Source of the DNA: SYFY01 sp031385325
GTDB taxonomy: Bacteria; Pseudomonadota; Gammaproteobacteria; Pseudomonadales; Azotimanducaceae
Length of the DNA: 64,000 nucleotides
Assembly: GCA_031385325.1 (NCBI GenBank)
Contig: JANNBJ010000133.1
Span: 44,574-108,573 of the forward strand
Reading direction: 5' to 3'
The notes beneath the pieces are model-generated. The model was given only the letters and a program-made list of their open reading frames with translations, made no database searches and was not told the DNA's origin. Positions 25,081 through 34,948 of the stretch are shown here, in pieces (within the stretch, counting starts at the first letter, position 1; every line of letters begins with the position of its first letter). A program made the position numbers and the translations under genes.

Positions 25081-26288
25081 TGAAGATCAAATTGCACGGC
25101 GGCGGCCGCCTGGTTCGCTCGACGACGTGCCTCAACGATGGAGTCCGCCAACGCCAGGACAACGCCCATACGCCGTTCACCATCAACTTCCGGCTTCCCG
25201 AAGAGACGCATTTGCGTGTCGGGCTGCGCAAGTGCAGCGTGCAGTTCATGAAAGACCACGTCCCGAGAATGTCCTTCCACCAGCAGCACCGAGGACGCTG
25301 CCGGTCCGCGAGAGCGGATATTGGGAATCGGCAGGCCCAGCACTGCCCTGGCGTGCAGCGCAAATTGTGAGAGATCCTGACTGATCATCGTCACCATGCC
25401 GGTGTCGTGCGGACGCGGGCTGACCTCGCTGAAATACACCGTGTCACCTTTGACAAAGAACTCCACGCCAAACAGTCCTCGACCGCCGAGTTCATCCGTT
25501 ACCAATCGCGCAATTCGTTCGGCTTCCGCCAATGCACCCGGGGTCATGGGCTGTGGTTGCCAGGACTCCCGATAATCCCCGCGCTCCTGCCGATGACCAA
25601 TTGGTGGGCAGAAACTGGTACCACCCACATGTCGAACGGTGAGCAGTGTGATTTCGTAATCAAAATCCACGAACCCTTCAACGATGACTTTACGTGTACC
25701 AACACCTCCCCTCGCGCCAGCCTGAGCAAACGCCCAAGCGGCTGCCGCGTCTGCGGTCGTCTTGACCGTGGACTGGCCTTTGCCCGAACTCGACATGACA
25801 GGCTTGACCACACAGGGTATTCCGATGCGCGATATGGCATCAATGAATGCGGCTTCGTCATCAGCAAACTCGTATCGCGAAGTCCGCACACCAAGCTGCT
25901 CCGCAGCTAGTCGGCGAATGCCTTCCCGATCCATCGTCAACAACGCTGCGCGCGCCGTCGGGATGATGTGAAAGCCTTCCTGCTCGAGTTCGACCAATGT
26001 GGCCGTGGCGATCGCCTCGATTTCAGGAATGATCAGGTCGGGTTGTTCAGCTTCGATAACGCGGCGCAACGCCGCACCATCCTGCATGCTGATGACATGA
26101 GAGCGATGCGCCACCTGCATCGCTGGTGCGCCGGCATATCGATCAACCGCAACGGTCTCAACGCCCAGACGCTGTAGTTCGATCACCACTTCCTTGCCAA
26201 GCTCTCCAGAGCCGAGCATCAACACCCGGGTGTTTCGCTTCGCTCCTGGTGTGCCGATTGAAGGAAGTGATTCAGCCTTGCCACGCAT
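25077..26288 (-). CDS. purT: Formate-dependent phosphoribosylglycinamide formyltransferase
   Basis: A 403-residue ATP-grasp enzyme (E. coli PurT is 392) that formylates GAR with formate and ATP in purine synthesis. It has an N-terminal pre-ATP-grasp domain (VLMLGSGELGKEVVIELQRLG), the ATP-grasp core with VVKPVMSSSGKGQS, and the metal-binding GVEFFVKGDTVYFSEVSPRPHDTG. The ATG at 26288 was chosen because the longer upstream frame is unlike PurT; this start overlaps the carbonic-anhydrase gene by 17 bases. Confidence 0.94.
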   Translation of the reverse strand: MRGKAESLPSIGTPGAKRNTRVLMLGSGELGKEVVIELQRLGVETVAVDRYAGAPAMQVAHRSHVISMQDGAALRRVIEAEQPDLIIPEIEAIATATLVELEQEGFHIIPTARAALLTMDREGIRRLAAEQLGVRTSRYEFADDEAAFIDAISRIGIPCVVKPVMSSSGKGQSTVKTTADAAAAWAFAQAGARGGVGTRKVIVEGFVDFDYEITLLTVRHVGGTSFCPPIGHRQERGDYRESWQPQPMTPGALAEAERIARLVTDELGGRGLFGVEFFVKGDTVYFSEVSPRPHDTGMVTMISQDLSQFALHARAVLGLPIPNIRSRGPAASSVLLVEGHSRDVVFHELHAALAQPDTQMRLFGKPEVDGERRMGVVLALADSIVEARRRANQAAAAVQFDLQ

Positions 26289-26814
26289 CGGCCTGCTCCT
26301 GCTCCGCCTGTTCTGCAGTGAACCGCTGACCATTGCGTACATAGTGGCGTGCGTTACGCTGCAGTGCTGCCGCCTGCTCGTCCGTAAAAGTGCGAACAAC
26401 TCTGGCAGGCGCGCCAACGACCATCGAATTGTCCGGAATTTCCTTGCCCTCAGTGACCAGCGCCTTGGCACCGATCAGACAATTGCGGCCGATCTTTGCA
26501 CCATTGAGTACCACCGCGCCAATCCCGATCAGGGAACCCTCACCAACCTGACAACCATGCAGCATCGCCATGTGGCCGATAGTCACATTCTTGCCGAGGG
26601 TCAGGGGGAAACCGGGGTCGCTGTGCAGAACCGCCCCATCCTGAACGTTGGTGTTTTCGCCAATCGTGATCAGCTCGTTGTCACCACGAACGACGGCGCC
26701 GAACCACACACTGGCGTTGTCTTCGAGCAAGACGTTGCCAATGACACGTGCCGTGTCGGCAACATAAAACGATCCTGTGGCGCGCACTCGCACACTACCC
26801 AGACTCATCAACAT
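26272..26814 (-). CDS. Gamma-class carbonic anhydrase family protein (left-handed beta-helix)
   Basis: A 180-residue hexapeptide-repeat protein. Repeats of the form (V/I)GxxxxV cover about 18-130. The three zinc-type histidines are at His64, His81 and His86 (HSDPG and IGHMAMLHGC). A C-terminal helix closes the protein. It is like E. coli YrdA/CaiE-type proteins; carbonic anhydrase activity is plausible but often absent in this family. It is the first gene of a minus-strand unit with purT and the CoA-transferase. Confidence 0.85.
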   Translation of the reverse strand: MLMSLGSVRVRATGSFYVADTARVIGNVLLEDNASVWFGAVVRGDNELITIGENTNVQDGAVLHSDPGFPLTLGKNVTIGHMAMLHGCQVGEGSLIGIGAVVLNGAKIGRNCLIGAKALVTEGKEIPDNSMVVGAPARVVRTFTDEQAAALQRNARHYVRNGQRFTAEQAEQEQADAWQG

Positions 26815-26984
26815 CTAACGCCCTCCTCTTTGTCACCGATCCTGAGCTTCGTCTATGGGGTGTCAAAAATCAGACGGAACCCACGCACCGGGCTCACAAA
26901 TGCCCTACAGAACACTCGTATCTTTCACAAGCTACTCATCCGCATAGTACCCGATCTCGGAAGTACGACGAGTTCAAAAAGACC

Positions 26985-27329
26985 ATGAGAGAACTGCCAG
27001 AGTTTGATGTCCTGGTGGATTTGGCACGACACGATCCAAAGGCTCTGGAAAGTTTGCGCAAGCGGCTGACCGAAGCGGTGATCGACGGCCAGGTCGATCC
27101 GCTGAAACGACAGCGGCTCAAAGGACTCGCATTTCAGATCGATATGGAACGACAGCGCGCCCGCTCGCCAATGGCAGCTACCATCAAGCTGTCAGAGATG
27201 ATGTGCTGGAAGCTCGCTGAACTGAATCGCTGTTTTCTAAAGCCGGAAGACGCGATCGGCGACGGTCCAGTTCCAGAAGCGAAGCCTCGCAAGGCAGACG
27301 TCATTCCCATGAAGAGGCCACCCCATTGA
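26985..27329 (+). CDS. DUF3135-like small protein
   Basis: A 114-residue cytoplasmic, helix-rich protein starting MRELPEFDVLVDLARHDPKA. The middle RLKGLAFQIDMERQRARSP and SEMMCWKLAELN resemble the DUF3135 family of gammaproteobacterial proteins of unknown function. The tail is basic and proline-rich. The frame is open further upstream, but the ATG at 26985 starts the recognisable domain. It is divergent from the carbonic-anhydrase gene. A NUDIX gene follows 97 bases later. Confidence 0.65.
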   Translation: MRELPEFDVLVDLARHDPKALESLRKRLTEAVIDGQVDPLKRQRLKGLAFQIDMERQRARSPMAATIKLSEMMCWKLAELNRCFLKPEDAIGDGPVPEAKPRKADVIPMKRPPH

Positions 27330-27426
27330 GTTGACGCTCCCGGTTTTGTCTGTTGCATCACACCTCATCGCGATCAACCTGGACGCAGCTTGGCCAAATC
27401 TGGCGCTCGTCCAGTAGAATGGACGC

Positions 27427-27978
27427 ATGAAATTCTGCAGCCATTGTGGCAATCCTGTTGTTTCACGAATTCCGGAAGGCGATAGCCGACCTCGTTATAT
27501 CTGCGATGGCTGCGGCACAGTTCATTATCAAAATCCACGCGTGGTGACAGGCTGTCTGGTAACACATGGCGACAAAGTGCTGCTCGCTCAACGGGCCATC
27601 GCACCACGTCATGGCTTCTGGACACTGCCGGCGGGTTATCTCGAGAACGGTGAAACCGCGGCGGCAGGTGCTGCACGCGAGACACTGGAAGAAGCGTGTG
27701 CGAACGTCGACATCATCGAGTTGTACACCATGTTCAGCCTGCCGCACATCAATCAGATTTATTGTTTCTTCCGCGCCGAAATGACCCGACCCGATTTTTC
27801 TGCAGGCACCGAGTCACTGGACGTCAAACTGCTGGGAGAAGATGAAATCCCCTGGGATCAGCTGGCGTTTCCAGTGGTCACGGACACCTTGAAGTTCTAC
27901 TTTGCGGATCGACAGTCGGGCGTGTTTACACCTCGCGCACTGGACATCATCCGCCCCGCCAGCAGGACGACGCGGTAG
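27427..27978 (+). CDS. NUDIX hydrolase with N-terminal zinc ribbon
   Basis: A 183-residue protein. A zinc ribbon (Cys4, Cys7, Cys26, Cys29) precedes a NUDIX fold. The NUDIX box is at about 70-92 (GYLENGE, then RETLEEACA), with Ala where the box usually has the last Gly. The same zinc-ribbon plus NUDIX layout occurs in NADH pyrophosphatases, but this protein is shorter and lacks their SQPWPFP motif, so nucleotide-diphosphate hydrolysis is all that can be said. It is convergent with purL, 21 bases apart. Confidence 0.85.
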   Translation: MKFCSHCGNPVVSRIPEGDSRPRYICDGCGTVHYQNPRVVTGCLVTHGDKVLLAQRAIAPRHGFWTLPAGYLENGETAAAGAARETLEEACANVDIIELYTMFSLPHINQIYCFFRAEMTRPDFSAGTESLDVKLLGEDEIPWDQLAFPVVTDTLKFYFADRQSGVFTPRALDIIRPASRTTR

Positions 27979-27999
27979 CCTTCAAAAGCGGTTTTGCCG

Positions 28000-30900
28000 T
28001 TATTGATCCAGAGCCACTCTGGCGTTTCGAAACAGTTTCAGCCATGGGCCGTCTTCACCCCAGCGAGCATCCCGCCATGCGTTGGAAACCGATCTGAACA
28101 CTCGCTCCGGATGTGGCATGAGGATCAGCACGCGTCCGTCGGCTGCGGTCAGACCAGCCAGCCCCTCAACAGCGCCGTTGGGATTGAATGGATACTGCAT
28201 TGTGACGTCAAGATCTGGATCCACGTACTGCAGGGCCAACTGCCCATTGCGTTTCAACGCTGCGAAATCGGTAGATGCCGCAAACTCCGGCCTGCCCTCA
28301 CCGTGAGCTACTGCGACGGGCAACACACTGCCCTGCATGCCATCGAGCCAAGGTGAAACCACATCATTGATGCGCAGTTGCACAGTTCGCGCTTCAAAAC
28401 GTTCGGAACGATTGGTGACAAACCGTGGCCAATGTTCTGCGCCAGGGATCAGCGATTTGAGTTGTGCCATCATCTGACACCCATTGCAGACACCCAGCAA
28501 CAGTCGATCACGCCGGACAAATTCGGCAAACTGTTCACCGAGCGTTTCGTGAAACAGCAGCGACTTCGCCCAACCTCCACCACCGCCCAGCACGTCACCG
28601 TAAGAAAACCCGCCACAAGCCGCTAACGCAGGGAAAGAATCCAGTTTCACCCGTCCGCTGAGGAGATCCGTCATGTGGACATCAACCGGTGCAAAGCCAG
28701 CGCGCTCGAAAGCAGCAGCCATCTCCATGTGCCCATTCACGCCCTGCTCACGCAGAATCGCAATCGAGGGCTTTCTGCTCAGAACAGCGGGTGCTTTTGA
28801 AGGATCAAAGGTCAGCTTCGAAGTAAGACCCTTTGAGTCGCGAGCAATCGATACAAACTCTTCATCGGCACATCCCTCATCGTCGCGCTGGCGTTGGATG
28901 CGATAGCTGGATTCCGCCCAGATCTGTTCGAGGGCCGATCTCGTGCTGCGAAAAACTTCCTGGTCATTGTGATGAATGACCACCGACTCATCATCACGAA
29001 CGGTACCTACACATAGTGCATGCAGCCCTGCCTCTACACTCGTTGCAACGAAGCGCTCATAACGAGTTGCATCAATCTGGACAACAACGCCGATTTCTTC
29101 GTTGAAGAGTCCAGCCAGCAGGTCGCCGGTAACATGCAGATCAACACCAGCACGACCGGCAAACGACATTTCCAGGACCGTCGCAAGCAACCCGCCATCA
29201 CTACGGTCGTGATAGGCCAACAGGTGGTTCTCGCGCCTGGCGGCATCGATGATCGCAAGCAATGACGCAAGATTTGCAGCCTCCACGTCGGGACACTCAC
29301 TTCCAACCTGGGAGACTACCTGCGCGAGCACACTGGCACCCAGTCGTTGATCAGGTGTACAGGCGAGGAGAACGAGCCGGCTTCCCGACAGGCGCTGCAA
29401 CTGAGGTGTCAGCGTGCGCGAAGCATCATTGACATGCGCAAACGCCGAAACGATCAGCGTCATCGGCGCAATGACTTCCTTCTCCGCCCAACGGGTGCGC
29501 ATGGACAGGCTGTCTTTGCCGACCGGAATGGCGATGCCCAGCGCCGGACAGAACTCCTGCCCAATCGTGAACACCGCTTCGTGCAGCGCCTGGTCCTCTT
29601 GTCCGCTACCGGCAGCCGCCATCCAGTTCGCTGACAACACAACACGTTCGCGGGCCACAACATCAGCACACCACAGATTGGTTAATGCCTCGGCTACCGC
29701 CATGCGGGCAGAAGCCGCAGCGTTGATCAGTGCCAATGGTGAGCGTTCGCCCATGGCAAACGCTTCACCGTGCAGCGTGTGATAACCCGCCAGAGTAACT
29801 GCAGCATCTGCAACCGGCACCTGCCACGGACCGACCATCTGCTCACGTGCCACGAGCCCGGTGATGCTGCGATCCCCAATCGTGATCAAAAATTTCTTGC
29901 TCGCAACTGCCGGGAACCTTAGCACTCGTTCGATTGCCTCACCGATCGGCAGTTCAGGGAGCACCAACGTGTTGACGACAGTTGCGGTCGTCACATAACG
30001 ACGTGTCATTCTCGGCGCCTTACCAAACAGCACGTCCATCGGCAGGTCTACGGGTGAGTCACCCAATTCCGGATCATCGACGTGCAAATGCTTGTCACGA
30101 ATGGCTTCGCCAACCACCGCATACGGGCATCGCTCCCGTTCGCAAATGGACGCGAATTGAGCGAGCATTTCCGTGCGAATGCCCATGACATAGCGCTCTT
30201 GTGCTTCATTGCACCAGATCTCATGCGGCGCCATGCCGCGATCAGCGTTGGGTATGCGCCGCAGATCAAATCGCCCACCGACATCGGCATCCTTGACGAG
30301 TTCAGGCAACGCGTTGGACAACCCACCAGCCCCGACATCGTGTATGAGCAGTATGGGATTGTCTCGGCCGAGTGCGACACAGGCATCGATGACTTCCTGA
30401 CAGCGACGCTCCATCTCGGCGTTGTCCCGCTGCACCGACGCAAAATCAAGCGAACTCTGACTGCTGCCGGCATCAACACTGGACGCTGCACCTCCGCCCA
30501 ACCCGATCAGCATCGCAGGGCCACCGAGAACGATGAGCGCCGTCCCGGCCGGAAATGGCAGGGATTCAACATGCTCGGAGCGAACCATGCCGACACCACC
30601 AGCAATCATCACGGGCTTGTGATAACCGCGCACGTTCTGGTTGGCATCAAGCAGTTCCATGGTGCGGAAGTAACCGGTCAACGCCGGACGGCCGTATTCA
30701 TTGTTGAACGCCGCAGCACCCAGCGGGCCATCGATCATGATGTCGAGTGCCGACACCATGTGGTCGGGTTTACCGTTGTCCATCTCCCACGGCTGACGAA
30801 AACCGGGGATGTTGAGATGTGACGTGGTAAATCCGGTCAGGCCAGCCTTTGGCTTTGAACCTCGACCTACCGCACCTTCATCACGAATCTCTCCGCCGGA

Positions 30901-31833
30901 GCCGGTGGCCGCGCCAGGATATGGAGAAATCGCGGTGGGATGGTTATGAGTCTCTACCTTCATCAGAACGTGTACCGGTTCATGCTGGAACTGATAACGG
31001 CCTGTGCCGGTCTCGATGAAGAGCCTGTCCTCCGTAGTCCCTTCGATCACCGCCGCGTTGTCACGATACGCCGACAGCACACCACGCCCGTTGATGGCCT
31101 TGTGAGTATTACGGATCATGTCAAACAGCGAACGATCCTGATGTTCACCATCGACGATCCAGTCTGCGTTGAAGATCTTGTGCCGACAATGTTCGGAGTT
31201 TGCCTGTGCAAACATCATCAACTCGACATCCGTAGGATCTCGCTGCATCTGTCGATAAGCGGCATGCAGGTACTCGATTTCATCTTCAGACAGCGCCAGG
31301 CCCAGCGTCTGATTCGCCTGACGCAGCGCCTGCAGGCCATCTTCTCGCAGCGAGATCCGCGCCAGCGACTTCGGTGAAGCCTCCAGTAGCAGATCACCAA
31401 ATTCTCCATCCGTGGCCCAGCGTTCGGTCATCCGGTCGTAGAGCGCGTGAAAATCGAGTGAATGGAAATCGAGCGTTGATCCGTCATGGTCGACAAACCA
31501 TCGAATACCACGCTCGACACGACGCACCGACGACAAACCAGCAGTTTTGAAAATGTCGGTCGCCTTGCTCGACCACGGGGAAATCGTTCCCGCCCGCGGC
31601 AGAACGACGCCCACACAAACGCCGGATCGCGAGGGCATCTGTGCAAGTGGCCCGTATTCGAGTAGCTCGGCAGCAAGCGTGATCGATGCTGGCTGCATCG
31701 GTTCATCGACAGCGACCAGATGAACGTACTCCGCATACAGGCAATGAGGTGCAACACCTAATCGAGCTGCAAATTTACCCAGTCGAAAGGCAGAAAACGC
31801 AGATCGCCCTTCAAACAGCACCAGTTCACTCAC
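28000..31833 (-). CDS. purL: Phosphoribosylformylglycinamidine synthase
   Basis: A 1277-residue single-chain FGAM synthase, as in Gammaproteobacteria (E. coli 1295). It converts FGAR to FGAM with glutamine and ATP. Order: PurS-like N-terminus, linker, two AIRS-type ATP-binding halves (KVETHNHPTAISPYPGAATG and HDVGAGGLSNALPE in the first), and a C-terminal glutaminase domain with the nucleophile in GVCNGCQMM and the His/Glu pair in MPHPERVF. It overlaps tadA by 4 bases. Confidence 0.97.
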   Translation of the reverse strand: MSELVLFEGRSAFSAFRLGKFAARLGVAPHCLYAEYVHLVAVDEPMQPASITLAAELLEYGPLAQMPSRSGVCVGVVLPRAGTISPWSSKATDIFKTAGLSSVRRVERGIRWFVDHDGSTLDFHSLDFHALYDRMTERWATDGEFGDLLLEASPKSLARISLREDGLQALRQANQTLGLALSEDEIEYLHAAYRQMQRDPTDVELMMFAQANSEHCRHKIFNADWIVDGEHQDRSLFDMIRNTHKAINGRGVLSAYRDNAAVIEGTTEDRLFIETGTGRYQFQHEPVHVLMKVETHNHPTAISPYPGAATGSGGEIRDEGAVGRGSKPKAGLTGFTTSHLNIPGFRQPWEMDNGKPDHMVSALDIMIDGPLGAAAFNNEYGRPALTGYFRTMELLDANQNVRGYHKPVMIAGGVGMVRSEHVESLPFPAGTALIVLGGPAMLIGLGGGAASSVDAGSSQSSLDFASVQRDNAEMERRCQEVIDACVALGRDNPILLIHDVGAGGLSNALPELVKDADVGGRFDLRRIPNADRGMAPHEIWCNEAQERYVMGIRTEMLAQFASICERERCPYAVVGEAIRDKHLHVDDPELGDSPVDLPMDVLFGKAPRMTRRYVTTATVVNTLVLPELPIGEAIERVLRFPAVASKKFLITIGDRSITGLVAREQMVGPWQVPVADAAVTLAGYHTLHGEAFAMGERSPLALINAAASARMAVAEALTNLWCADVVARERVVLSANWMAAAGSGQEDQALHEAVFTIGQEFCPALGIAIPVGKDSLSMRTRWAEKEVIAPMTLIVSAFAHVNDASRTLTPQLQRLSGSRLVLLACTPDQRLGASVLAQVVSQVGSECPDVEAANLASLLAIIDAARRENHLLAYHDRSDGGLLATVLEMSFAGRAGVDLHVTGDLLAGLFNEEIGVVVQIDATRYERFVATSVEAGLHALCVGTVRDDESVVIHHNDQEVFRSTRSALEQIWAESSYRIQRQRDDEGCADEEFVSIARDSKGLTSKLTFDPSKAPAVLSRKPSIAILREQGVNGHMEMAAAFERAGFAPVDVHMTDLLSGRVKLDSFPALAACGGFSYGDVLGGGGGWAKSLLFHETLGEQFAEFVRRDRLLLGVCNGCQMMAQLKSLIPGAEHWPRFVTNRSERFEARTVQLRINDVVSPWLDGMQGSVLPVAVAHGEGRPEFAASTDFAALKRNGQLALQYVDPDLDVTMQYPFNPNGAVEGLAGLTAADGRVLILMPHPERVFRSVSNAWRDARWGEDGPWLKLFRNARVALDQ

Positions 31834-32324
31834 GCCAAATCGCTCCTCGTCCGATTTTCACCTGCTGCCAAACGCCGGTCAGCAAAAAAACGGTGTAACA
31901 GTTGCGCCGAATGCTCCGCCAGCACCCCCGACTCAACACCAACCTGATGATTCAGGCGCGATGCACCAAGCACCTGGAAAGCCGACACGACCGCCCCTGA
32001 CTTGGGCTCGGATGTGGCAAACACAAGTCGTTCGACACGGGCATGAATCAAGGCACCAGCGCACATCAGGCATGGTTCAAGCGTCACGTACAGGGTTGAG
32101 CCAGGTAGTCGATAGTTGCCAACGTTGCGTGCTGCAGCCCGCAGCGCAACCATTTCAGCATGCGCGGTTGGGTCCGCGCTGGAGATCGGTTGGTTGTAAC
32201 CTTCTCCGAGCAGCTCACCTGCAGCACTGACAACAACGGCCCCAACAGGTACTTCGTTGCGGGACTGCGCCTGTCGCGCCAGATCAAGTGCACGCAACAT
32301 CCATTGCTCGTCGGTCATTCCCAC
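31830..32324 (-). CDS. tadA: tRNA-specific adenosine deaminase
   Basis: A 164-residue cytidine-deaminase-fold enzyme that makes inosine at the wobble position of tRNA-Arg(ACG). The zinc site is HAE (55-57) and PCLMC (84-88). Length matches E. coli TadA (167). The start chosen is ATG at 32324; Met3 (32318) is possible. The stop overlaps the purL ATG (ATGA), so tadA-purL are co-translated. RNA-editing specificity is inferred from family similarity. Confidence 0.93.
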   Translation of the reverse strand: MGMTDEQWMLRALDLARQAQSRNEVPVGAVVVSAAGELLGEGYNQPISSADPTAHAEMVALRAAARNVGNYRLPGSTLYVTLEPCLMCAGALIHARVERLVFATSEPKSGAVVSAFQVLGASRLNHQVGVESGVLAEHSAQLLHRFFADRRLAAGENRTRSDLA

Positions 32325-32450
32325 TCAATCGTCGCCATCATACGCAACCCTATGAACCCAAGTGATTTCGCGTCGCCCGCGTCAATTTTAACTTCCTGTC
32401 TACCGTCAGAAAAAAGTTGTTTGGGCCTGATCGAGGGCGATGGCTACGGA

Positions 32451-32894
32451 CTACTCCGCAGCGGCTCCGAGCAACGTGAACTGCGATCTGCCGATCAACT
32501 TCCTGAAGTCCCGATCGAAACTTACCAAGTGCTCTCCGAGATGAATCGTCGCTGCGGCAAGCCATGCATCCGGCACGGCATTTCCCTTGAGTTTCTTTTC
32601 AATACAAAGCTGTCGCAGACGCGGCCATTCTGGCCCGAGCGGCGCGAGGTGAACACCTTCAGCCGCAAGCAATGCATCGACGAAGGCCACGGCCTCCTCG
32701 ACGGGAGTAGGATCCTGGAAAATCTTGGGGCTGCTCACCAGACGCAGGAAGCTGGCAAGCACCATTGGCATCAATATCAATGTGCTGCCCGAAGCCGCAG
32801 CCTTGGCGGCTTGCTCAAGCCAGTTGCGCGCGACTCGATGGTGGGGGTGATCGCGGCGCGACGCGGCAACGAGGACGTTGACGTCAGGCGTCAT
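32451..32894 (-). CDS. PIN-domain toxin, VapC family
   Basis: A 147-residue PIN ribonuclease. Asp4 (TPDVNVLVAA), Asp109 (VPDAWLAA) and Asp127/Asp129 (SFDRDF) match the acidic metal site. The acidic residue often found in the second conserved block is replaced by Ser48 in VLASFLRLV. Partnered with the antitoxin gene immediately upstream, which overlaps it by 11 bases. Expected activity is cleavage of RNA, held in check by the antitoxin. Confidence 0.83.
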   Translation of the reverse strand: MTPDVNVLVAASRRDHPHHRVARNWLEQAAKAAASGSTLILMPMVLASFLRLVSSPKIFQDPTPVEEAVAFVDALLAAEGVHLAPLGPEWPRLRQLCIEKKLKGNAVPDAWLAAATIHLGEHLVSFDRDFRKLIGRSQFTLLGAAAE

Positions 32895-33126
32895 CGTCCA
32901 ATGCCGCCAACATCGCCTTGTTGCTCAGCGGATCCACTCCGGTCACCAGACCTCCGCGCCCCCTGAACACGGGAAGGCGCAGCTTGCCGCGCCGGGGTGC
33001 CGCTTGAGTTCGAAGGCGCAGCTGAAGCCCCTCCTCAATCAAGCGAGTCAGACTGGTGCGCTGCTGTGCGGCGAGCGTTTTGGCGTCGGCAAGCAGTTGG
33101 TCGTTGATGTCGAGGGTTGTCTTCAT
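32884..33126 (-). CDS. Ribbon-helix-helix antitoxin, VapB-like
   Basis: An 80-residue protein. MKTTLDINDQLLADAKTLAA is a typical ribbon-helix-helix DNA-binding N-terminus (strand plus helix), followed by TSLTRLIEEGLQLRL. The C-terminal half (basic, then VTGVDPLSN) would bind the toxin. The open frame extends upstream, but the ATG at 33126 starts the recognisable domain. A palindromic operator candidate lies 8 bases upstream of the start codon. Confidence 0.83.
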   Translation of the reverse strand: MKTTLDINDQLLADAKTLAAQQRTSLTRLIEEGLQLRLRTQAAPRRGKLRLPVFRGRGGLVTGVDPLSNKAMLAALDDDA

Positions 33127-33134
33127 GACCAAAT

Positions 33135-33152
33135 GATACAGATTTCTGTATC
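33135..33152. promoter_or_regulatory. Candidate vapBC operator
   Basis: GATACAG-ATTT-CTGTATC is a perfect 7-bp inverted repeat located 9-26 bases upstream of the antitoxin ATG. Antitoxin-toxin complexes usually repress their own promoter by binding such palindromes. Autoregulation is inferred. Confidence 0.6.
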
Positions 33153-33366
33153 GGCACTGCAAATGGGGATTGATCGCCCCGGTGCGGATAGGAAGTTCAA
33201 CCCGGCCGTCCTTGCCGAGCTGATTGGCGCCACATGATAGTGCACCCGAACCCGATGGCACCGCAGCACTTCGAACGAGCCGCCTTGACGAGTATTGCCT
33301 GTATTTTCCTGGAATCCGGGTACTAAATCTGCACTCGTAATTGAGGAAGATGGTGCGTTGCACCAC

Positions 33367-34941
33367 TCATTCCCACTCGATGGTTGCTGGCGGCTTACTC
33401 GACACATCGTAGACCACACGCGAAATGCCTGCAATTTCATTGACGATACGATTCGCGACCTTTTCGATGAGATCGAACGGCAGCCGCGCCACATGTGCGG
33501 TCATGAAATCTGTGGTTTCCACTGCGCGCAGGGCGATCACAGGGGCATGACGACGTGCGTCGCCAACGACTCCCACGGACTTCACCGGCAGAAACACGGC
33601 AAATGCCTGACTCACCTTGTCGTACCAACCTGCTGCACGCAGTTCGGCAATGAAGATCGCATCGGCTTCACGCAGGACATCAGCGGCTTCACGCTTGATG
33701 TCGCCCAGGATGCGAACACCCAGGCCCGGGCCCGGAAAGGGATGTCGATAGACCAGCGCATCCGGCAATCCGAGATGTACACCAATGCGTCGCACTTCAT
33801 CCTTGAACAGTTCTCGCAGTGGTTCCACCAGCTTCAACTTCATTCGCTCGGGCAATCCACCAACGTTGTGATGCGACTTGATCACATGGGCCTTGCCGTA
33901 TTTGCTCGCGGCGCTTTCGATGACATCGGGATAGATGGTGCCTTGCGCCAGCCACTTCACGTCGGACAGCTTGTCAGCCTCACGCTGGAAGACATCGATA
34001 AACGTTGCACCGATGATCTTTCGCTTGGCTTCTGGATCACTCACGCCGGCGAGCTTGTCCATGAATTCATCCGCCGCATCAACCACGATGAGATCAAGAT
34101 CCAGCGTATTGGTAGGCGAAAAGGCTGCCTCGACTTCCTGCCTTTCGTTTTTTCGCAACAGTCCATTGTCGACAAACACACAGGTGAGCTGTTTGCCAAT
34201 GGCGCGCGTGAGAAGTGCCGCCACGACGCTTGAATCGACCCCGCCGGAAAGACCGAGGAGAACACGATCCTTGCCAACCTGCCGCTGGACCTGGGCAATC
34301 GCATCTTCAACGATATTGCTGGCAGTCCATAGGCCATCACACCCCGCGATGCGTCGAGCAAAGTTTTCGAGCAGTCGATGTCCATCCTGGGTATGCGTGA
34401 CTTCAGGGTGAAACTGCACGCCATACCATTGCCGGGAAAGGTCGGCCATCGCCGCAATCGGGGCGCTCAGAGTACTTGAAATTGTGACGAAGCCAGGTGG
34501 CAACATGGTGACCTTGTCACCGTGGCTCATCCAGACTGGCAATTTGCCGGCCGCTGAAAACGCCATATCAGTGAACAGTGCGCTATCGGTTTCCTTGCGA
34601 ATTTCGGCATGCCCGAATTCCCGAACTGCACTGCTTTCGACTTTGCCGCCCAGTTGGGCTGCCATCGTCTGCATGCCATAACAAATGCCGAGGATCGGCA
34701 CACCAAGCTCGAACACCGCGGCTGGCGCGCGGGGTGTGTACTGCTCTGTTACAGACTCAGGCCCACCTGACAGGATGATGCCTCGAGGTGCAAAGGCGCG
34801 CACTGCCTCATCCGGCATGTCGAAGGGATGGATCTCGCAATACACTCCGGCTTCACGGATGCGTCGCGCGATCAACTGAGTGTACTGCGCGCCGAAGTCG
34901 ACGATCAGCAATCGCTGAGCATGAAGGTCCTGACTGGTCAC
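33367..34941 (-). CDS. guaA: GMP synthase (glutamine-hydrolysing)
   Basis: A 524-residue enzyme (E. coli 525) that aminates XMP to GMP. The glutaminase domain has the nucleophile in GICYGMQTMAAQLGG and the His in QFHPEVTHT. The ATP-pyrophosphatase domain has LSGGVDSSVVA. The C-terminal dimerisation domain ends with PPATIEWE, the standard ending. It lies 7 bases after guaB; the pair is the conserved guaBA operon. Confidence 0.98.
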   Translation of the reverse strand: MTSQDLHAQRLLIVDFGAQYTQLIARRIREAGVYCEIHPFDMPDEAVRAFAPRGIILSGGPESVTEQYTPRAPAAVFELGVPILGICYGMQTMAAQLGGKVESSAVREFGHAEIRKETDSALFTDMAFSAAGKLPVWMSHGDKVTMLPPGFVTISSTLSAPIAAMADLSRQWYGVQFHPEVTHTQDGHRLLENFARRIAGCDGLWTASNIVEDAIAQVQRQVGKDRVLLGLSGGVDSSVVAALLTRAIGKQLTCVFVDNGLLRKNERQEVEAAFSPTNTLDLDLIVVDAADEFMDKLAGVSDPEAKRKIIGATFIDVFQREADKLSDVKWLAQGTIYPDVIESAASKYGKAHVIKSHHNVGGLPERMKLKLVEPLRELFKDEVRRIGVHLGLPDALVYRHPFPGPGLGVRILGDIKREAADVLREADAIFIAELRAAGWYDKVSQAFAVFLPVKSVGVVGDARRHAPVIALRAVETTDFMTAHVARLPFDLIEKVANRIVNEIAGISRVVYDVSSKPPATIEWE

Positions 34942-34948
34942 GTGCAGA

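Noticed and set aside
33295..34233. Plus-strand frame of 312 codons antisense to guaA
   Set aside because: guaA is certain on the minus strand; this frame is a shadow of it.
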